From: Mayamaea pseudoterrestris
Lineage: Eukaryota > Bacillariophyta > Bacillariophyceae > Sellaphorales > Sellaphoraceae
DNA length: 64,000 bases
Assembly (NCBI GenBank): GCA_027923505.1
Contig: BROI01000027.1
Location: 186,001-250,000, forward strand
Direction: 5' to 3'
The notes under the pieces were generated by a model that worked only from the letters and a program-made list of their open reading frames with translations, did not search any database and was not told the DNA's origin. The position numbers were made by a program, and so were the translations under genes. Below are positions 41,141 through 52,044 of the stretch, piece by piece. Positions within the stretch are counted from its first letter, which is position 1; the number at the start of each line of letters is the position of its first letter.

Positions 41141-44017
41141 TCAACGCTTTTGCCCAGCTCGTCGACTAGCTCTCGTTTCTCTATACCGTGCTAGTGGATC
41201 AGGCTTTGTACGAAGTAAGCCGTATACTGCAGTTAGCGAGTCAAGCTCTTTCTTTTGAACCTGCATTCGGTGGTCCTCAATGGTTTGGCCGTCATACAAA
41301 AAGGCGGGATCGCGACGACGTTTATCTGGAATGCGAGCAAAGACAGCAGCCACCATGAATGGGTACATGCCGTCCAAGGCATGGAGAAAAATCTCTTCTT
41401 CGCGCTCTGTACGTAATGCTTGATTGTGAAGCGATACTGAAAGGACATTGTGATTAATGTCTGCAACGCTGCGAAGCTTGCGAGGAAACTTTAATGCTTT
41501 GGGGCAGCTTTTGACAAGAATGCTGAGACCGCCACTCCATGTAGTTCCAGACTCGATGGCAAGTTGAAGGGGTGTTTCGCCTTGATTGTTGGTAGTGCGC
41601 GACGCTTCAGGATAAAGCCCAAGGAGCAGGTCAATCGCCTGCAACTTGCGACGAATGACAAACGGATCACCGCAAATGATATCTTTATCGCATCGCCACG
41701 AGCACACGTGATGCAGCGGGAGATTGTACAAGTTGTCGCGTGGGTCTCGATCTTCAATTTGCTTTGGATACATCTGACACAGCAATGCCAATATTGGTGT
41801 TGGGCATGCGGTCATGCTCGCCGCTGCTTGTAGCGCACAAAATGGGCGTTTATCGCCATCGGAACCAGCAGAGTCTGCATATTTCAATATCAACACTGTC
41901 CACTTTAGTGCCCACCATTCCGAAAACTTTGAGGTAACAGTCGCCCCACTTGCTCCGACGGCATCATTGGCAAACGCGTCATCGACGGCTTCTTTAAACT
42001 GACCCATATTGCTCCGGTACAAAAGCTCGATTGGTGACCGCATCTTGTTGCGATACGTTCGCGCTTCCGCCAACGAGTAAGCTTGTCGAAGAAGCGTTTT
42101 GATTACGCCCGTCGATGAGCTGGACGCAGACGGCGCCTCCTCTGGGTTAATATGCATGCGGCTGTAGGATAGTATATGGACATCCAACGCACTAAATCCA
42201 TCGTCTGTGAACACATAGGGACTGTGCTCCGCGTACGTGATAATCAACTCAATCATGGTAGCAGCATCGTTCATGTCATAGTACTTATCCGCCACCAAGC
42301 AAGCGTAATGTAAGGGAGTATATTTCTTGCTAGTGCATCTGGTAATGGCAGCCTCGGGAGCCGCCATGAGCAACACTTCAATGACTTCCAATGGAGCGGG
42401 GTCATACCCAGGTATTAGCCCGTCGCGCATGGCAGGATTGGTGCGACTCATGACTGCCAAGTGCAAGGCGGTCGTGCCATCGGTTTCGTTCACGCACTTT
42501 GCGTCTCGCGGGTTCATGTCGCATTCTTCAACTACCATATCCCATTGGCAAGAGCGAGCATACTGATAGACTGGTGACAACGGATTAACAGCTGGTTCTT
42601 GAACTGTTTGACTCTCTTCCACAATATCTGTTTCGTCGTCGTAATCATCCCACGCAGCTTCCGTCTCATCGCTCATGGGCTGCCTTACAGTCGACTCTAC
42701 ACTTCTTTGCCGCATTGGTAGATCAGGAGAAATGTCAATCTGTTCCGATTTGAATATATTCTTAGTATTTGGTCCCGACTCCAACGGAGTATGCAACCAT
42801 TGCTGCTCCTCTTGATGTGTCGTCTTGAGCTGCACTCGCTGCTTGAGTCGGCGACTGGCACTACTATGGCTTTGACTCGAAGGCGATCGATGAGGCGATT
42901 GCGCCGCCGCCGATGTGGCAGATAGTCGCCTTTGACCCGTTCGTCGTGGTGACTGTGAGACTTGCTGTGAATTGGACGCAGGCGTGTGATTGCCGCCGTT
43001 TGACGTTATTGCCTGATTGGGAACGGATCGTTGTCTGGTAGCTTTTGTTGCCACTGTCTTTTCGCTCGCGGGTCTACCCAAGTTGCTATTTCCAACTGTT
43101 TGTGCTCCTCCGGCCGCAAAGGAAGCGGCACGGGGTCGCACCTTTTTCACAGTGCCCTTTTTTCCAGTTGGCGTCGCCACTGCAGGTATAGTCTTTTTCT
43201 GTCGTGGCATACCTTGATCACTGCTTGAAGCGATAGTCTCCTGCGACGTTGCAGCAGTAGTTGCAGCTGCTGCCAATGACTTTTGACGGGGTCGTTGCGA
43301 AAGTTTCTTTGCCGAATCTTGCTTTGCCATACTCTTTGGCATTTGCGACGCAATCGCCGCACTACTCAAACTCTGCGCTCGCCGCCGCTGTCGCTGCACT
43401 GCTGGTTTGACGGGTGAAACATTAGGCGCCGTCTTTTTAGGAAGTGACTTTGCTAAATTCGTAGCGTCGCCTGCTGCCAGCGAGTGAGACGGAGGAACGT
43501 TGCTTAGACTCGATCGTCGCTTGTGCGTCGGACCAGTGACTCCACTGCTGCCAGGCGACAGTTTGCTTGCATTAGCGGCAGTGACAGACGTGGTAGGACC
43601 AAGACTAGCCCTCCGGCGGTTCCTGCGAAGAATACTGGTGCTTGCTGCAGCATTCGTCGGCGGTGATTGCTCAATGGGACGAGTCATTAAAGCAGCCGCT
43701 GGACCATTGGCATCAGCAGAGGGTGCATTGAGCGACAAACTGTAAAACTTTTGCTTCTCGGATGATTCTTGCGTCGAGTCAGTGCCAACACTGGATCGTC
43801 GGCTATTCTTCCAGGTACTAATGACATTATTGCTGCCTGTTGCTTTTGCAGTTGCAGCTGAATGATTGTTATTATTTCCTCTTCCAGTCAAAACATTCGC
43901 CAGCTGCTTCATGCTTAATCGACGCGGCGCTCGCGCTGGACTCTTTGCCGTCGTGCTGTTTCGTCGTCGCATCCGCGGGTCGTCGCTTGCGTCGAGTGGA
44001 GCAAAGTGAGCCGACAT
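41141..44017 (-). CDS. Large Ser-rich protein with C-terminal ankyrin-like repeats
   Basis: The start is taken at the ATG at 44,017 (MSAHFAPLDASDDPRMRRRN), giving 958 residues in one exon. The first ~470 residues are basic and very rich in Ser, Ala, Gln and Arg, with many RRxS sites suited to basophilic kinases. Ankyrin-like units follow: GTTALHLAVMSRTNPAMRDG, KKYTPLHYACLVADKYYDMN, LYNLPLHHVCSWRCDK and QGETPLQLAIESGTTWSGGL. The repeat style is that of the proteins at 28,880 and 34,268. A cytoskeletal or signalling scaffold is plausible but unproven. Confidence 0.7.
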   Translation of the reverse strand: MSAHFAPLDASDDPRMRRRNSTTAKSPARAPRRLSMKQLANVLTGRGNNNNHSAATAKATGSNNVISTWKNSRRSSVGTDSTQESSEKQKFYSLSLNAPSADANGPAAALMTRPIEQSPPTNAAASTSILRRNRRRASLGPTTSVTAANASKLSPGSSGVTGPTHKRRSSLSNVPPSHSLAAGDATNLAKSLPKKTAPNVSPVKPAVQRQRRRAQSLSSAAIASQMPKSMAKQDSAKKLSQRPRQKSLAAAATTAATSQETIASSSDQGMPRQKKTIPAVATPTGKKGTVKKVRPRAASFAAGGAQTVGNSNLGRPASEKTVATKATRQRSVPNQAITSNGGNHTPASNSQQVSQSPRRTGQRRLSATSAAAQSPHRSPSSQSHSSASRRLKQRVQLKTTHQEEQQWLHTPLESGPNTKNIFKSEQIDISPDLPMRQRSVESTVRQPMSDETEAAWDDYDDETDIVEESQTVQEPAVNPLSPVYQYARSCQWDMVVEECDMNPRDAKCVNETDGTTALHLAVMSRTNPAMRDGLIPGYDPAPLEVIEVLLMAAPEAAITRCTSKKYTPLHYACLVADKYYDMNDAATMIELIITYAEHSPYVFTDDGFSALDVHILSYSRMHINPEEAPSASSSSTGVIKTLLRQAYSLAEARTYRNKMRSPIELLYRSNMGQFKEAVDDAFANDAVGASGATVTSKFSEWWALKWTVLILKYADSAGSDGDKRPFCALQAAASMTACPTPILALLCQMYPKQIEDRDPRDNLYNLPLHHVCSWRCDKDIICGDPFVIRRKLQAIDLLLGLYPEASRTTNNQGETPLQLAIESGTTWSGGLSILVKSCPKALKFPRKLRSVADINHNVLSVSLHNQALRTEREEEIFLHALDGMYPFMVAAVFARIPDKRRRDPAFLYDGQTIEDHRMQVQKKELDSLTAVYGLLRTKPDPLARYRETRASRRAGQKR

Positions 44018-44478
44018 GATATTATGGTGCTGTCGGCGCGATTCGGGTCGTGTTGGCAGAAGCAAGCAGGACGACTATTGTGTGTCTGTACAGAAAGCGA
44101 AAGTAGTTGCAAATGCCCTTCTAGATTAGCCTCTTTAACGATCCAATTCTCTTGTCTACTACCAGAATGCAACAATCTATTCGAGCTCCTTGGTGCATGA
44201 GGAGCAAATGGCCGTCGGGACTCGAGAGGTGCGCATGCTGATGCAGCGACGAAGTGGAGAGGCCATGCGCAGCGCTATCGATTTCACTTTGAATAGCCCA
44301 TAAAAATGTCAAAACGAAGATCTATTCAAGCCATATATGGAAAAGACATTCCGGGAAGGTCATTGCGAGCAATGATGACGCACGGATAAGTGGTGCGACA
44401 AATTCTCGTCGCTTGGCGACCATGGCGGCTAGTCGCTCCTAACTCTTGCTTCGTCACCTCTTCATAGCCGCTGCTACC
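44018..44478. promoter_or_regulatory. Divergent interval between the ankyrin and K+ channel genes
   Basis: A 461-bp spacer between two divergent starts. A six-codon upstream ORF (ATG at 44,422, stop at 44,440-44,442) precedes the channel start. No CRE-like array and no other gene are seen. Confidence 0.4.
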
Positions 44479-46797
44479 ATGAGCGATGAAACGCTAGAAT
44501 CGGATGTGGGAATCGAATCAGACGGACACCAGCAATCAATACCTGCGGCGCCAGTAGAGGAACAAGCAGCAGGCGAGCAAGACACCTGCAACAATGGAGC
44601 TGCTGCACCAAACAATTCACTCACTGCAACACAACAAACCAAAGCATCGAATAGTTCCAAAAGTACCGAACATTATGATGCAAAAGATCCAGCAAAGGCT
44701 AATACGCCATACGAGGAGACAAAGTGCGACGCTGGTGATCTTTCCGTTGGAACGGATTCTGGAGATTGGAGCGACTCGAGTGGAGGAAACGCAAGTAATC
44801 CAGACGGAAGATACAATCACTACAGACCTCCAATATCAGACAATCGACCAATATTATCTCAAGCTGATATCGAGATCTGCATGGAAATTGATCAGCACTT
44901 TGACCATGCCTTACAGGAACAAGATATTAGCTACACTGCGAGATTCAACTCTGTGCGACAAAGCGCATGCTTCTCCGTCATTTTCATGCTCATCTACTTG
45001 ACACTTGGTACTGTATTCTTCGTGCAGCAAGCCGACTGGACGATTGCCGACTCGCTTCTCTTTAGCGTTTACACTATCACAACCGTCGGCTATGGCCATT
45101 TGGAGCATCCCCAAACGCCAGCGTTCCAAATGTACACAATCATGTTCATATTCATTGGCATTGCCTGCTTGACCATCATGGTGGCTCAGGTCTACCAGTG
45201 CATGGCGCTGGAAGCAACCCGCGCGCAGCATGCGCAGGACATTCGCGACATGAGTCGACAGCAGGCAACCTTTTTGTCGCGAAGTCAAGTAGCGCATCCA
45301 GCTGCAGCGCCAACGACAAGCTCGAATGGATCAGTGGTTGATGAGATTGTCATGAATCGTGACAGCTGGAGTGATCATTTACTACGATGGATGTTTCGCG
45401 CGCGAGTGTTCTTTCGAGATAATGAGTACGGAAGGTCGATTAGTGTCTTGTTTCCGTTTCTCGGGCTCATTCTTGCTGGATCTCTCGTTGTCGGTCCTAT
45501 TGAAGGCTGGACTGTCGTCGAGTCGCTATATTTTGCAGTAGTGTCTTTGACAACAACGGGTTACGGAGATTACTATCCTACTCGGACTGCGAGTATCTGG
45601 TATTGCGTCTTGTGGCTACCATTCTCCATTGGTTTCATGTCTTTATTTCTCGGCAACGTGGCTGCCTTTTATATACGACTGAGTGATGCAAATATCGAAC
45701 GGATTGAATCGCAGTTGCGACGTCGTCTCCAGAGAATAAAAGAGCGGCAAGAAAAGGAACGCAGAGAAGCGAGACGGCGTGCACTTCGGGGCCAGGAGCG
45801 GGCTGACACGTCCGAGGAGGAAACGGATTTGGCTGTTGAAATCGGGACAGTTGAAATCGAAAATGGACAGCGGCAACGACGAAGGATGCGTTCTAGACGG
45901 CACCACTTTGACAAACTGCCAACGACGGAGCATCCTGCGGATGATTCCGCCGATACAGCGTCTCAAGGTTCGCGCTCAAGTGGAAGTCGGGGCAGGCGGT
46001 TCTTAAAATCCAATCGCTCAATGTTTCCAAACCGTCGCGATGCGATCCTACACAATAGTCGTCGCCCTACCAACGAATCCATTAGTGATCAAGCATCTGC
46101 TGAGACGCTTTTGCCATTGCCGGCGGCAACAACATCAATGTCCACGATGCGTGATGTGCTAATGGCGGTACACCGCAATATTGACAAAGAAAGCAGCGAA
46201 GGCATTTCGCTTCGATCTGCAAACGATCCTGAGTTTGAATTTCTCTCAATCCGTTCTCGGACCACAGTGCATCGTTCGTTGGACGACCGATCGTCAGTGT
46301 TACGACCATCATTTGCACTTCGAGCACTGGTGCAAGAGCGACTTTCTGAGATTATTGCCGCAGAAATTGCTGGATACACGAGCAATGTTGACATCCATGA
46401 CAATAGCATGACCATAACGATTGATGTTTTGCGAGAAACTGCCGACAAATGGATGTTACCTCGACGCGCGCGCAAATCATTTCGCTCCATCTGCTTCGAG
46501 GCGCTCGTTTTCGTCGGCGAGCATGGCTTGATTACGCGAGGAGCTGACGCGTTGTACGACTTGACACCATTCGAATATCACTCACTGTTTGCTCCGTTGT
46601 TAGCAGCCATGGGCGACGCGGAAACAATGGCAGGATGGCTCGCAAGCACGCAAGTTCTATCTGATGTTGATCTACATCGGCGAACAACGCTGTCTGTGTC
46701 GAATTCGACCAAAAATGATGTACATTATTCAAACGTCGTTGATCGAGTGGATTCTAATGAGGAACTACAGCACGAATTGCGACTAACGATAGACTGA
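44479..46797 (+). CDS. Two-pore-domain potassium channel
   Basis: Membrane K+ channel with two pore loops per subunit, expected to work as a dimer. The start is the ATG at 44,479; 772 residues, single exon. TM1 is about residues 163-182, the first filter TTVGYG is at 201-206, TM2 at 219-238, TM3 at 321-339, the second filter TTTGYG at 358-363 followed by Asp, and TM4 at 372-398. The ~155-residue N-terminus is acidic and disordered. The C-terminus (~370 residues) opens with a charged coil (RLQRIKERQEKERREARRRA). It has no EF-hands, unlike plant TPK channels, so gating is probably different. It ends convergently with the ammonium transporter. Confidence 0.9.
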   Translation: MSDETLESDVGIESDGHQQSIPAAPVEEQAAGEQDTCNNGAAAPNNSLTATQQTKASNSSKSTEHYDAKDPAKANTPYEETKCDAGDLSVGTDSGDWSDSSGGNASNPDGRYNHYRPPISDNRPILSQADIEICMEIDQHFDHALQEQDISYTARFNSVRQSACFSVIFMLIYLTLGTVFFVQQADWTIADSLLFSVYTITTVGYGHLEHPQTPAFQMYTIMFIFIGIACLTIMVAQVYQCMALEATRAQHAQDIRDMSRQQATFLSRSQVAHPAAAPTTSSNGSVVDEIVMNRDSWSDHLLRWMFRARVFFRDNEYGRSISVLFPFLGLILAGSLVVGPIEGWTVVESLYFAVVSLTTTGYGDYYPTRTASIWYCVLWLPFSIGFMSLFLGNVAAFYIRLSDANIERIESQLRRRLQRIKERQEKERREARRRALRGQERADTSEEETDLAVEIGTVEIENGQRQRRRMRSRRHHFDKLPTTEHPADDSADTASQGSRSSGSRGRRFLKSNRSMFPNRRDAILHNSRRPTNESISDQASAETLLPLPAATTSMSTMRDVLMAVHRNIDKESSEGISLRSANDPEFEFLSIRSRTTVHRSLDDRSSVLRPSFALRALVQERLSEIIAAEIAGYTSNVDIHDNSMTITIDVLRETADKWMLPRRARKSFRSICFEALVFVGEHGLITRGADALYDLTPFEYHSLFAPLLAAMGDAETMAGWLASTQVLSDVDLHRRTTLSVSNSTKNDVHYSNVVDRVDSNEELQHELRLTID

Positions 46798-47013
46798 CTG
46801 TCGCTGTCCGTCCGCAATTACTCGATAAGTATAATTTGCAGCGAAATGGTTGCACTGATTATACTCGTTGACAAATACTCTAAAAAACAAACCAAAATTA
46901 TAAGACTTTCATCTGACTAGTCTATGCAAAAATTGTCGACAAAATATTCGAAGCGAGTGAGGGCAAAGACAAAATCACTCGCATCAACAAAATGTTGCGA
47001 TGCAAACAAAAAA

Positions 47014-49205
47014 TTAAGCAGCTTCTTCAGTCTTGTCGACCGGCCTGGCGACCTCTACCGGGACTTCTACCTTTCCATGCTTGGAAGCGCGCATCTCCAT
47101 GAGCTCTTCGACATCCTCCTTATTTGGTCCACTGTAATCGTACGCTGCTCCACGATGGTGAGAAATGTCCAGCCCAACTTCCTCCTCCAGCGGATCCACG
47201 CGAAACATGTTCAACGCTCTCAAAACAATAAAAAACGGGGTCATGATTGCGACAACCCATGAGACAATCCACAAAACGCCACAAATTTGGCACAAAAGAA
47301 GATTGGCATCGGAGCCGGTGGGCCACGTGAAAAACCAACCTTGGTGACCACCTGGATTGACGTACCCAGCGGTGGCCATGAGATCTTGATGAGAAAAGAG
47401 ACCAGATGCGATGAGTCCCCAGATGCCGTTGCAGAAATGAACGGGAATCTGGTAGAATGTACAGAGCGATTTATAACAAATGAGGAATTGAATCGAAGTG
47501 GCAAGACATCGACGACGGCATGTCCAAAAAAACTTACCGCATCGACAGCGTCATCAATCTTGAACCTAATAAGTGTCTTCGATCCAAGGATATAGACCCA
47601 TCCACCAACCATTCTGTAGTGGAAACAACAATTATGAGCCATAGGCATCGGACGCACCAATGACCGGATTGATTTAACTCACCCAATGATAATGGCAGAC
47701 CAAGCCGGCACTGTGGCACATCCCGAAGTAATGGCAACAAGACCTCCAAGAGCTCCATTCATGCACATCGTGAGGTCGTATGATACCTCGCCAGTCTTTC
47801 TGGCCTCCAAGAAGGCGTCGGTAAAGACACCCGAAATCGCACCAGCTGCTGCACCCATCGTGGTAGTGACCGCAGCAAGTGACGCCGTGGCTGCCGACGA
47901 AGGGTTGGCGATCAGCAAAGCTGAACCAGGATTGAAACCATACCATCCGAACCAAAGGAGAAAACTGCGGCGATCATTTGGCAGTGAATGTGGCAGGCAA
48001 TGAGTGAGCGTGCGCTGGTATCTGAATGCAGTCACTCCAGGCACGTCACTTACGTTCCAAGGACCTGTAAGGCAACAGAATGGGGCGGAAAGGTGACGGG
48101 ATGCTCCAAAGGATTGCCGTCTTCGTCATAAAATCGTCCCTTACGCGGACCCAGAATGATAGCCGCAATCAAAGCCGTCGAACCTCCTACCAAGTGAACC
48201 ACGCCAGACCCTGCGAAGTCAACAACGCCCACACCACGGAACGGGACGGCATTAAAGGCTGAAAGAAATCCGTTGACACTCCAGATGCTGTGGACAATGA
48301 CAGGATAGACGAACGACGTCAAGAAGAAGCTGTAGCAAACATAAGCAGACATCTTGCAACGTTCGGCTACAGTTCCAGCCACAATGGTGGCGGCACTAGC
48401 GGCAAAGGCGAATTGAAAGAAGAAGAATGCGTAACCAGAAGTGTCAATCCCACGAAGGCCGAAACCTGAGTTGCCGACGAACGTTGTAGCATCCGTGTCG
48501 CCTCCAAACGCGAGGCCGTAACCGATAGTAAAGAAACCAATAGCTCCAAAGCTGGCATCGAGGATGTTCTTAAGCATAATGTTCTTGACATTCTTCTGGC
48601 GGACGGATCCTGCGCAAAGCATGGCAAACCCAGTCTGCATCATAAAGACGAGGGCTCCCTAAAGACGAGTGAGACTATGTGTTAGGGAATGACGGGTCAC
48701 GTGTGTGACGCAATGCCTGTGGTCCAACTTCCGCGCCCATGCAAGGAAGATCGTTCCGAAGCGCAAACGAGTCGAAATCACCATGGCAATGGTCGGTCAA
48801 AACGATCAATTTTTAGCGTTGCAGCGACATTGCCTTTCTTTCGACTCAAACACTAGCTTCCTAAGCGAAAAATGCCACGCCGTTCCAGGATACTTACCGC
48901 AAAGAGGAGAAAAAACGTGTCGACACCGACAATGATGCCTTCGATGGAAGAAGCATTGACGACGCTGGACGCCTCATTGACGTTCTAGAGTAATGAAATA
49001 GAACATGAAATAATGAGTCAAGCCACGAGCAAGGTCAGTTACGTCAGTCGATGGTTTCTAGTTTCTACAACCAGAAATCCTCGCAGATCGCTGCGCACTG
49101 CATCGCCAGATCAACGCAACTTACCGAATAGAGAGCACAGACGGCAAGATCCTGCGTTTCCAAAGCGTCTCCAGCACAATAGCTCTTGAAATCAAAGGAT
49201 GACAT
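47014..49205 (-). CDS. AMT1: Ammonium transporter, AMT1 type, six exons
   Basis: Plasma-membrane or vacuolar ammonium channel/transporter of the Amt/Mep/Rh family. Exons (5'-3') are 49,205-49,125, 48,984-48,898, 48,658-48,054, 47,964-47,683, 47,613-47,538 and 47,448-47,014; all have GTAAGT or GTGAGT donors and AG acceptors. The spliced frame is 1,566 nt, 521 residues. Family markers include ALVFMMQTGFAMLCAGSVR, DFAGSGVVHLVGGSTALIAA (the Amt signature), FGWYGFNPGS and the C-terminal regulatory motif VDPLEEEVGLDISHHRGAAYD, in which 'GLDxSxHG' is usual. Five introns here contrast with at most two elsewhere in the window. Confidence 0.93.
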
Positions 49206-49681
49206 GGTGTTTCAAGAGGTTGCTGATCAGTCAAATTGTATCTTGGCTGGGTGGGTTTTGTGAGCAGCCTGTTGAAGTCGATGAGCAAGCTGCGGTGCAG
49301 CCTGTTAACATGTGGAATTCAGTACGGGACAGAGAGTATTTTCACCTCCTATTGCACCGTAGCTATTGGCGTATCTAAAATGCCTAACGAAGCGACGGAA
49401 GTTTCAACTATGGCTCATTTAGTAGTAAACAAGTGCGGACGTCAGCCTTATTCATCATCCATCGTGTGTCAGAAGCGAACACCATTCTCGATTGTTCTTG
49501 TTTGGCTACCGTGGGTAGCTTCATTAGGTTTATCAGTAGGAAGCCTGGATGACAATAATAACTTCAAAATCGTTCCATATAATTAGAAGATACGCAACTA
49601 TTTGAAAAGCAACATTTGCAAAACAAGGCAATCACCTTCAAGGCAAGGCCGCCTCCCTCGCCTTTCAACATTCAGCATTTG

Positions 49682-49950
49682 CAGCGCTCGGCCACTGCTG
49701 AGGCCACAATCGCTGCCGCGCTTGCCACAAAGGCAAAGTCATGTTAGAAGAGTACATACGTAAACATAGGAAATAACAGCTCGGAAAGCAACCTGAGTCG
49801 TCCCAACGAACATAATATTTGATGTGTTGCGACCGATTTCCTCCTATAATTAAGAACCAACCGCCATCGGAAATTTTCTATTGCATGATGTCCTTCAGTT
49901 CTTTTGACAGATATTTTTAGCTTGCGTTGTGAAGAGCATGGCTCCTTAAC
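49682..49950 (-). pseudogene. Decayed second ammonium-transporter fragment
   Basis: Minus-strand pieces match AMT exon 3 in order: GAMLFTTQA (like GALVFMMQT) near 49,945, NIMFVGTTQVAFRAV (like ATTFVGNSGFGLRGI) near 49,810, and AFVASAAAIVASAVAERCK (like AFAASAATIVAGTVAERCK) at 49,687-49,742. Frames change between pieces and stops intervene, so it cannot encode a transporter. It lies about 480 bp upstream of the intact gene on the same strand, as expected for a tandem duplicate. The rest of 49,206-50,082 holds no supported gene. Confidence 0.7.
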
Positions 49951-50082
49951 GTTTCGAGGCAGTAATAGAGTGATGTTCATGACCTGACACTTTATCAAGG
50001 GTTTGAAATGCTTGCATCACGCGTAGTCACGCGGATGCTTGCCAAAATGAACAGATAACAAGAAGTCACAATTGGATAAGCA

Positions 50083-51505
50083 CTAGCAGCTTGACTTTCT
50101 CCGATCAGCATGTGTTGATTCGGAGTTTCGTTCAAAAATCATCATCGCCATGGACTCCCTGCGTCGCTCCTGGATGCGTTTGGTGACGAGCGGATTTTCC
50201 TTAACCATGATCATGAAGCATTCAAGTTTAAGCAGTTCCCACTCGCTTTCCTCGTCGTTAACTGCCCAAGTGTGGTCAGGATCGCATTGAATGTTATTGA
50301 TTCTGTAATAAAGGAACGACAAGATGTACATGGTGAGCACTTTCGAATAAAATGCACAAATTCGCGCACACTACACAGTAAACTTACCGGCCAAGACACT
50401 TTACCCACTCCCTTTGCTCCTGCGACTTTAACACGTCCAATCGTCCGACGCGGTACAGCATCATCTGTACCACTAGCTCCCAGTAGTAAAAGCGATGCTC
50501 CGACGCAATCTCCTTGTCAATAGGCTTGCCAAGCACAACGTGCATTCCAGTCAACGCCACCAAGTCACCAAAAGCTTCAAACGCCCGCTTGGACTGGAGC
50601 CGAAACGAACTGTTCCGCCAGTCGCTTCCAGCAACACTGACAGTATGAATTGACGGATGGTTCACCAAGCAGCTCGCCAGCGCAACACAAGCATCATCCT
50701 CCATACCAGTCGTTGACTCTAGTGTCAAGTGCGTCAACGTGTGATTCGCCTGAACAGCCCGACCCAGCGCCATAATGTGCGGCGTCAGGCTTTCCGAGGC
50801 CGCCGCCGAAACAAGGCGGAGCGACAGCAAATGCGTGTTCGTAGAAACACTTTCCGCCAAGTCGCTCCAGCAGCAGCTTTCGATGCGAGGAAAATCCCAG
50901 CTCAGCTCCAACGGAAGGGCTGTGGCAAAGTGCAACTCCCGGACGCGACTGGGTGCCGCCAAGAGACTGGCTAGTGCTAGTCCATTGACGGGGTGCGTCG
51001 TTGTCACGTGAACGCGAATGAGCTTGACACAGGTTGCAAGAGCCTGCAGAATGGGGTCAAGCGGAGCCTCCGTATGCGAGGCTAGTAAACACTGAAAGTC
51101 TGTGAGTGATGGATGGTTCTTGAGCGATGCAGCCAATCCTTGCTGCGCCGACTCGTCAAAGCGGAGCGACATTGTCGTGTTCAAGACCAGCCGCTTCAAG
51201 TTTGGAGCCCGACAGGCCAATCCAACTGGCGAAGCCTCCGTCAATGGTGCGGCAATGTCAAGTTCCTCCAGTTGCTGCATGCTACCAATGATTTCGTAAG
51301 CTTCAACGCGCTGCTCAGTGGTGAGATTGTTGGAGAATCGAGGCCTCCAAATGATTGATGTAATCGTAGTGTTTTCGCGGAGTGCTCCTAAAAAGTCTGA
51401 GTAAATTGGCGCATTCGAAAGCGATCTTCGTCGGAAGAACATGTTATCCGCAAGAGACAGCTGCGTTGGTCCTGTCCTGATAGTTTCGGCTAAGGTAGAT
51501 ACCAT
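50083..51505 (-). CDS. Leucine-rich-repeat protein (RNI-like), two exons
   Basis: Exon 1 is 51,505-50,388 and exon 2 is 50,302-50,083; an 85-bp GTAAGT...TTACAG intron joins them, giving 445 residues. Repeats of 25-30 residues have the pattern LxxLxLxxx: QLEELDIAAPLTEASPVGLA, NLKRLVLNTTMSLRFDESAQ, RVRELHFATALPLELSW, HLLSLRLVSAAASESLTPH and TLTHLTLESTTGMEDDACVA. This is the ribonuclease-inhibitor-like class found in many stramenopile proteins. The C-terminal ~110 residues are helical and charged. Function unknown; a protein-interaction scaffold is likely. Confidence 0.68.
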
Positions 51506-52044
51506 GATTGTTGTCTATGGTAGTATGGGTGCAGCAGAGGGCGGAGATGCTGTTATCGATGGGTGATGGGTGATGGCCTATGGCCTGACTGATGATATCT
51601 GATGCGAAAGCAACAATTTCGTTAATCACAACTTGATGCTTGTCCGGTAACAGAGGGTAACGAAGTTTTGCGTTGTCAACAACGAGGTCAGAGTGGCAGG
51701 AAGGTCTATAGTTGTGAATAACAACGTTCGTCGGCAACCAAATCTGGTCACGCGATTCTCATGGCAATTCACGATCACATCCGGACAAACCTGACTACAC
51801 AAAGGTATATAGTGACGTCACAACCCGGTCATTCGGTTTCGCGGCGCGGCGCGGCACCGAAACATTCGTTTAAGTAAACGAGATGGCAGCCGTAGCTATG
51901 ATAAGTGCATGGAGGCCAACTTCCTCACGTACGTTTAAAGATTCATTTTTACATATACAGGTCTTATATTGGGTCTTACGGCTACTCTAGAGGCGCGCTC
52001 TCTTGTCGAGTGTCTATATTGCATGTCCATCATTCTTGCAATCT
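51506..52044. promoter_or_regulatory. Intergenic with a palindromic CRE
   Basis: The full palindrome TGACGTCA lies at 51,813-51,820, followed by CGGTTTCGCGGCGCGGCGCGG. Seventy bases beyond the 5' end of this site there is an ATG at 51,883 opening a 34-codon plus-strand ORF (MAAVAMISAWRPTSSRTFKD). That ORF is too short and featureless to call. The site is about 310 bp from the start of the LRR gene on the minus strand. Confidence 0.4.
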
